A stretch of DNA of 64,000 nt from Aselliscus stoliczkanus (lineage: Eukaryota; Chordata; Mammalia; Chiroptera; Hipposideridae). Position 1 is the first letter of the stretch; each line of letters begins with the position of its first letter. The notes below the pieces were generated by a model, which saw only the letters and a list, made by a program, of their open reading frames with translations, had not been told where the DNA came from and did not search any database. Positions 60,654 through 64,000 of this stretch are shown one piece after another. Where the stretch lies: contig CM066735.1 of NCBI GenBank assembly GCA_033961575.1, positions 32,383,501 through 32,447,500 on the forward strand, written 5' to 3'. The translations under genes were made by a program, and so were the position numbers.

Positions 60654-60736
60654 TAATGGGTTGTCGGAGAAGTCATAACATGTTTTTTCTGTTTTTCATT
60701 GCAAAAATGCATCATGACTTTTCCAACAACCCAATA
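60654..60736. mobile_element. Mariner-like miniature inverted-repeat element (79 bp)
   Basis: A TA dinucleotide flanks each side. The left end ATGGGTTGTCGGAGAAGTCA and the reverse complement of the right end TTGGGTTGTTGGAAAAGTCA match at 17 of 20 positions. The core between them is short and T/A-rich. Size and layout match mariner-derived elements such as human MADE1, but the terminal sequence differs from MADE1 as I recall it. Confidence 0.75.
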
Positions 60737-61689
60737 CACACCCATAGGAGTAATGATGGTGGGCACAAATGAAAGTTTGAGTTATTTTATTTATGTCATT
60801 TGTGTAACATTTTCTCCAGCTATATAAATTACTTCACAATAAATATACAGAATGGATAGAAACAAATATGGTTGAAGCTAAAAAGTGGGCAAATCCATTG
60901 ATGCTATCCAGTAACCTTAAGCTCCAGGAGAAAAAGAACACCAATGACTTATAAAAACAAGCAAACAAAATAAGAAAAATCCATTTCTTCTTGAGTTAAA
61001 GCATGGACACAGTTCACAGATCTGGGCCCTGAATGTAACGTCATGCACAATTACACATATAATAAATTTGTTTTTATAACAATGATGTTAATTTATTACA
61101 GACTTTAAGGTAATTGGAGCATAAACCATGCACAAATGTGGCAAGGTTATCATAATGTAAACAGATCTAGTATGTACATGGAGACTACAGTGAAAGTGAT
61201 AGCTCTGAACATTTTTAGAAAACTGATATTTAAGTGATATTAGAAATAGATGCAAATACACAGAAAAGAAAGAACAAGTACAAAGACTAGCCAGAAGGAT
61301 TATTATTACATTTCATTACTAAGTGGGAGCTCATACCTTTACTGCCAGATAGAGAGGAAGCATGAAAAAGCTGAGTGATTTCTGTTTAGCAAGAACTAAA
61401 ATCAACTAAAGGTAACCTAAAGCCACCAGCCTCTCTTTCTAAAACTGCCAACTAGTGCAGAGCTTTGTGGTCAGTGCATGTAAGTGAACTCTAAACATTG
61501 AAAGAAAGCCAGCCCTGGAGGAAGGGCCCATGCCCAGGCATAGGACCCATTCACACACTTTGTTTGCCTCCATTTTATAAACAAATTTCCAAAAACATAT
61601 AACATTGCAAAACATCTACTGCAGTAACTAGTTATTTCTAAAAAGCTCTGAAAACCTCAAAATGTCTAGATAATAATTTCAATAAAGGC

Positions 61690-62275
61690 TTTCCCATGCT
61701 CCCTGAAACATTAAAAATAGAATTACCATGTGATTCAACACCACCACGTCTCGGTATATATTGAAAAAATGAAAGCAGGGTCTCAATGAGATATTTATAG
61801 ACCTATGTTTATAGCAGCATTATTCAGTGAAATAGCCAAAATGTGGAATCAATCCAAATGTCCATTAATGGATGAATAAACAAACAAAGGTGGTCTGTAC
61901 ATACAATGGAATATTATTCAGCCTTAAAAAGCAAGAAAATCCTGTCAGGTGCTACACAACATGAATGAAACTTGAGAATATTATACTAAGTGACTTAAAC
62001 CAGTCACACAAAAAAGGCAAATATTGTACGCTTCCACTATGTGAAGTACCCAGGGTAGACAAATTCATGGAAACAGAAACTAGAAGGGGTGGTTGTCAAG
62101 GGCTGAGGTAGAGAAGAGGGGAGTTACTGTTTACTGGGTATAGAGTTTCAGTTTTGCAAGATGAAGATTTCTGGAGATTGGTTGCACAACAATGTGAATA
62201 TGCTTATACTGAACTATACACTTAAAAAATCGTTAAGGTGGTTTCATGTTATGTCTATATTACTAATAAAAAATA
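61690..62275 (+). mobile_element. Old LINE-1 3' end (L1M type)
   Basis: CAATGGAATATTATTCAGCC, AATTCATGGAAACAGAAACT, GTGGTTGTCAAGGGCTGAGG and TGAACTATACACTTAAAAAA are in the order of the 3' end of mammal-wide L1M elements. It is inactive. Confidence 0.88.
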
Positions 62276-63014
62276 CTCTTTCCCATGACTGTTAGAATAT
62301 ACTATAGTTTCGAAATATAATTAATGCAATCAACTACATGAATGATGAAACTTTTATAGATAATATAATGTAAAATTTTATACACTTGGAACAATGATAA
62401 ATTAATTATTTTTTGCTCTGGGGGAAATATTAAAGTATGACTAACAAAGACAATGCAAACTCGCATTTATCACTAAAACTAAACTAATTTTAGTAATGGG
62501 GAAAAATCCAGTAAAGTCTAAAAAATAATGCTATCAACAAAAATTTTGACTAAAAGGAGAAAAACTTAATAATAGATTGTTATTTTAAAACTTACTACTA
62601 TCATATTTAGTATGTTATTATTATTATCTAGCTTTAATTAATATTAAGGAATAAATAATTATAGCTAAAAAAAGAGGACATAAAAATATCCTCAACCTGG
62701 GAAAATCAAAATTTTAAATCTAGGTTGGGTCTTTTTTAAGTGGCTCAGGTTTTTCAATGTGGCCATTTTTTTTGGTCTTCATTATGCAATTATTTTTAGC
62801 TACTCATAAATTTAATAAATATTTATTGAAAATCTACAATGGCCAGATAATACACACTTGACAGTATAAAAGGCTCATGGATTAAACATTATTGTTCTTG
62901 ACAGGCACATGTTGATTAAACAACACAGTTGTACAAATAAAGATCGCTATGAAGGGAAAGATTTGAACACATCGATACCTCTCTTTGCTACCACGTGCTG
63001 GGATCAAGAGGGCA

Positions 63015-63110
63015 CAGACCATGGAACTGGTTTCAATCACAGCACTACCAATTAATAAGTGTGTGACCTTGGATACAATTATTTACCTGAGCATGTACTA
63101 ATCTTTCAAG
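63015..63110 (+). repeat. MIR fragment
   Basis: GGTTTCAATCACAGCACTAC and AATAAGTGTGTGACCTTGGA match the MIR tRNA-related and core regions. Confidence 0.65.
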
Positions 63111-64000
63111 TAGAAGTATAGCCTAAACTATAATTCTGAAGAGTCACTTAATTCTCTTTTATAGTTATTAACCGATATATACTCTTAGCCGAACATCCCC
63201 AAATATTACATGATAAGCAAAAAATGTCAACTCATTAAGATCTTTTTGTCTTGGCTTCTTAGTTCATTCACAGAGACTAGTCTACTTAACTTAAACTAAT
63301 ATAAAATACTTAAAGGAATTAAAGGATTACTTTTTAGTCAAGCAATTACTATAGTCACAAATTACCAAAATAAAAACTTTTATAAATAGTTTAGAATGTT
63401 GCAGCTTGCAGTAATGATGGGTAAAGCTATTAAACATCTATGGTTTTCATAAGGGAACTATAACCAAATGAGAGTGTGTAGAAATATTGACAAACTCAAA
63501 CTTAATCCCACTTTAATGTATGTGGGGATTTTGATGTAAACATAAGTAATACCTGGGTTTACTTCACTTATTTTCTGCTTTATTGACATTTCTTGGAAGT
63601 TGTTACTACAAACATTTCCAGTCTTCCAAAGTTTTTCTCTTCTATATTTCTGCATACTGATAATCCTCAAGTAAATTAACAGTATAGAAGCTTCTTTACA
63701 AATAACACTGCTACTGAATAGAAGACAAGCTCTCCAAAATGATTTAGACATGATCTACATTCAAGCAATGCACCAGTAACTACTAGAGAAGAAAAAGCTC
63801 CCCAAAATGTATGATTACTGAAGAATTAGGTTTCTATAACCCCCAAATAGTGTCCTTTCCTGTTCAAACACATCTGAAATTCATTAACAAAGGCACTTGT
63901 TCAGATCTTCTTTCTGTACTTACATTAAAATCAAAAAAGCATTAGGAAAGGTAAAGTCATGACAACAAAAAGGTATAATGGCAGCTAGTAAATTCTTTAT

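Overview
This is a vertebrate (mammalian) genomic window, not a microbial one. It is AT-rich, most of it is intron or intergenic sequence, and it carries LINE-1 pieces, a MaLR-type LTR, MIR fragments and a young tRNA-derived SINE family. The only protein-coding gene I can support is on the minus strand: the 3' half of the tolloid-like metalloproteinase gene TLL1. The SINE family and two L1 3' ends look to me, from memory, like those of bats (perhaps the horseshoe-bat side of the order). That placement is tentative; a mammal is certain.

Gene layout, read right to left on the minus strand: nine exons joined by consensus GT/AG splice sites, with every codon phase matching. They are 57375-57180 (second half of CUB2), 55465-55340 (EGF1), 52512-52352 (CUB3, first half), 49042-48862 (CUB3, second half), 39682-39557 (EGF2), 36992-36865 (CUB4, first half), 26955-26742 (CUB4, second half), 20294-20044 (most of CUB5) and 18865-18734 (end of CUB5, tail and stop). 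Together they make an uninterrupted 504-residue frame ending in TAA. This is the carboxy-terminal half of a secreted enzyme of about 1013 residues. The signal peptide, prodomain, astacin protease domain, CUB1 and the first half of CUB2 lie upstream, beyond position 64000. A 3' UTR follows below 18733, with candidate poly(A) signals at 17071-17066 and 16232-16227.

Downstream flank (1 to about 16200): intergenic. It holds a 5'-truncated L1 at the left edge, older L1 pieces near 12.5-13.6 kb, MIR relics, simple repeats and one short SINE. I see no gene there.

Introns: eleven copies of one SINE family lie in the window (ten in TLL1 introns, one in the flank), in a short form (about 100 bp) and a long form (about 360-460 bp). 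The introns also carry an MLT1A-like LTR nested in old LINE sequence near 34 kb, two related L1 3' ends near 53 and 58 kb, an older L1 3' end near 62 kb, GATA, CA, GA, CT and TAAA microsatellites, and a 79-bp mariner-like miniature inverted-repeat element at 60.7 kb.

I found no previously undescribed biological system. The items most worth checking are the two-form SINE, the mariner-like miniature element, a local duplication around 27.3/28.6 kb, an inverted SINE next to the EGF1 exon that creates a T-tract plus CAG acceptor-like site, and a roughly 60-nt polypyrimidine microsatellite abutting the second CUB4 exon.
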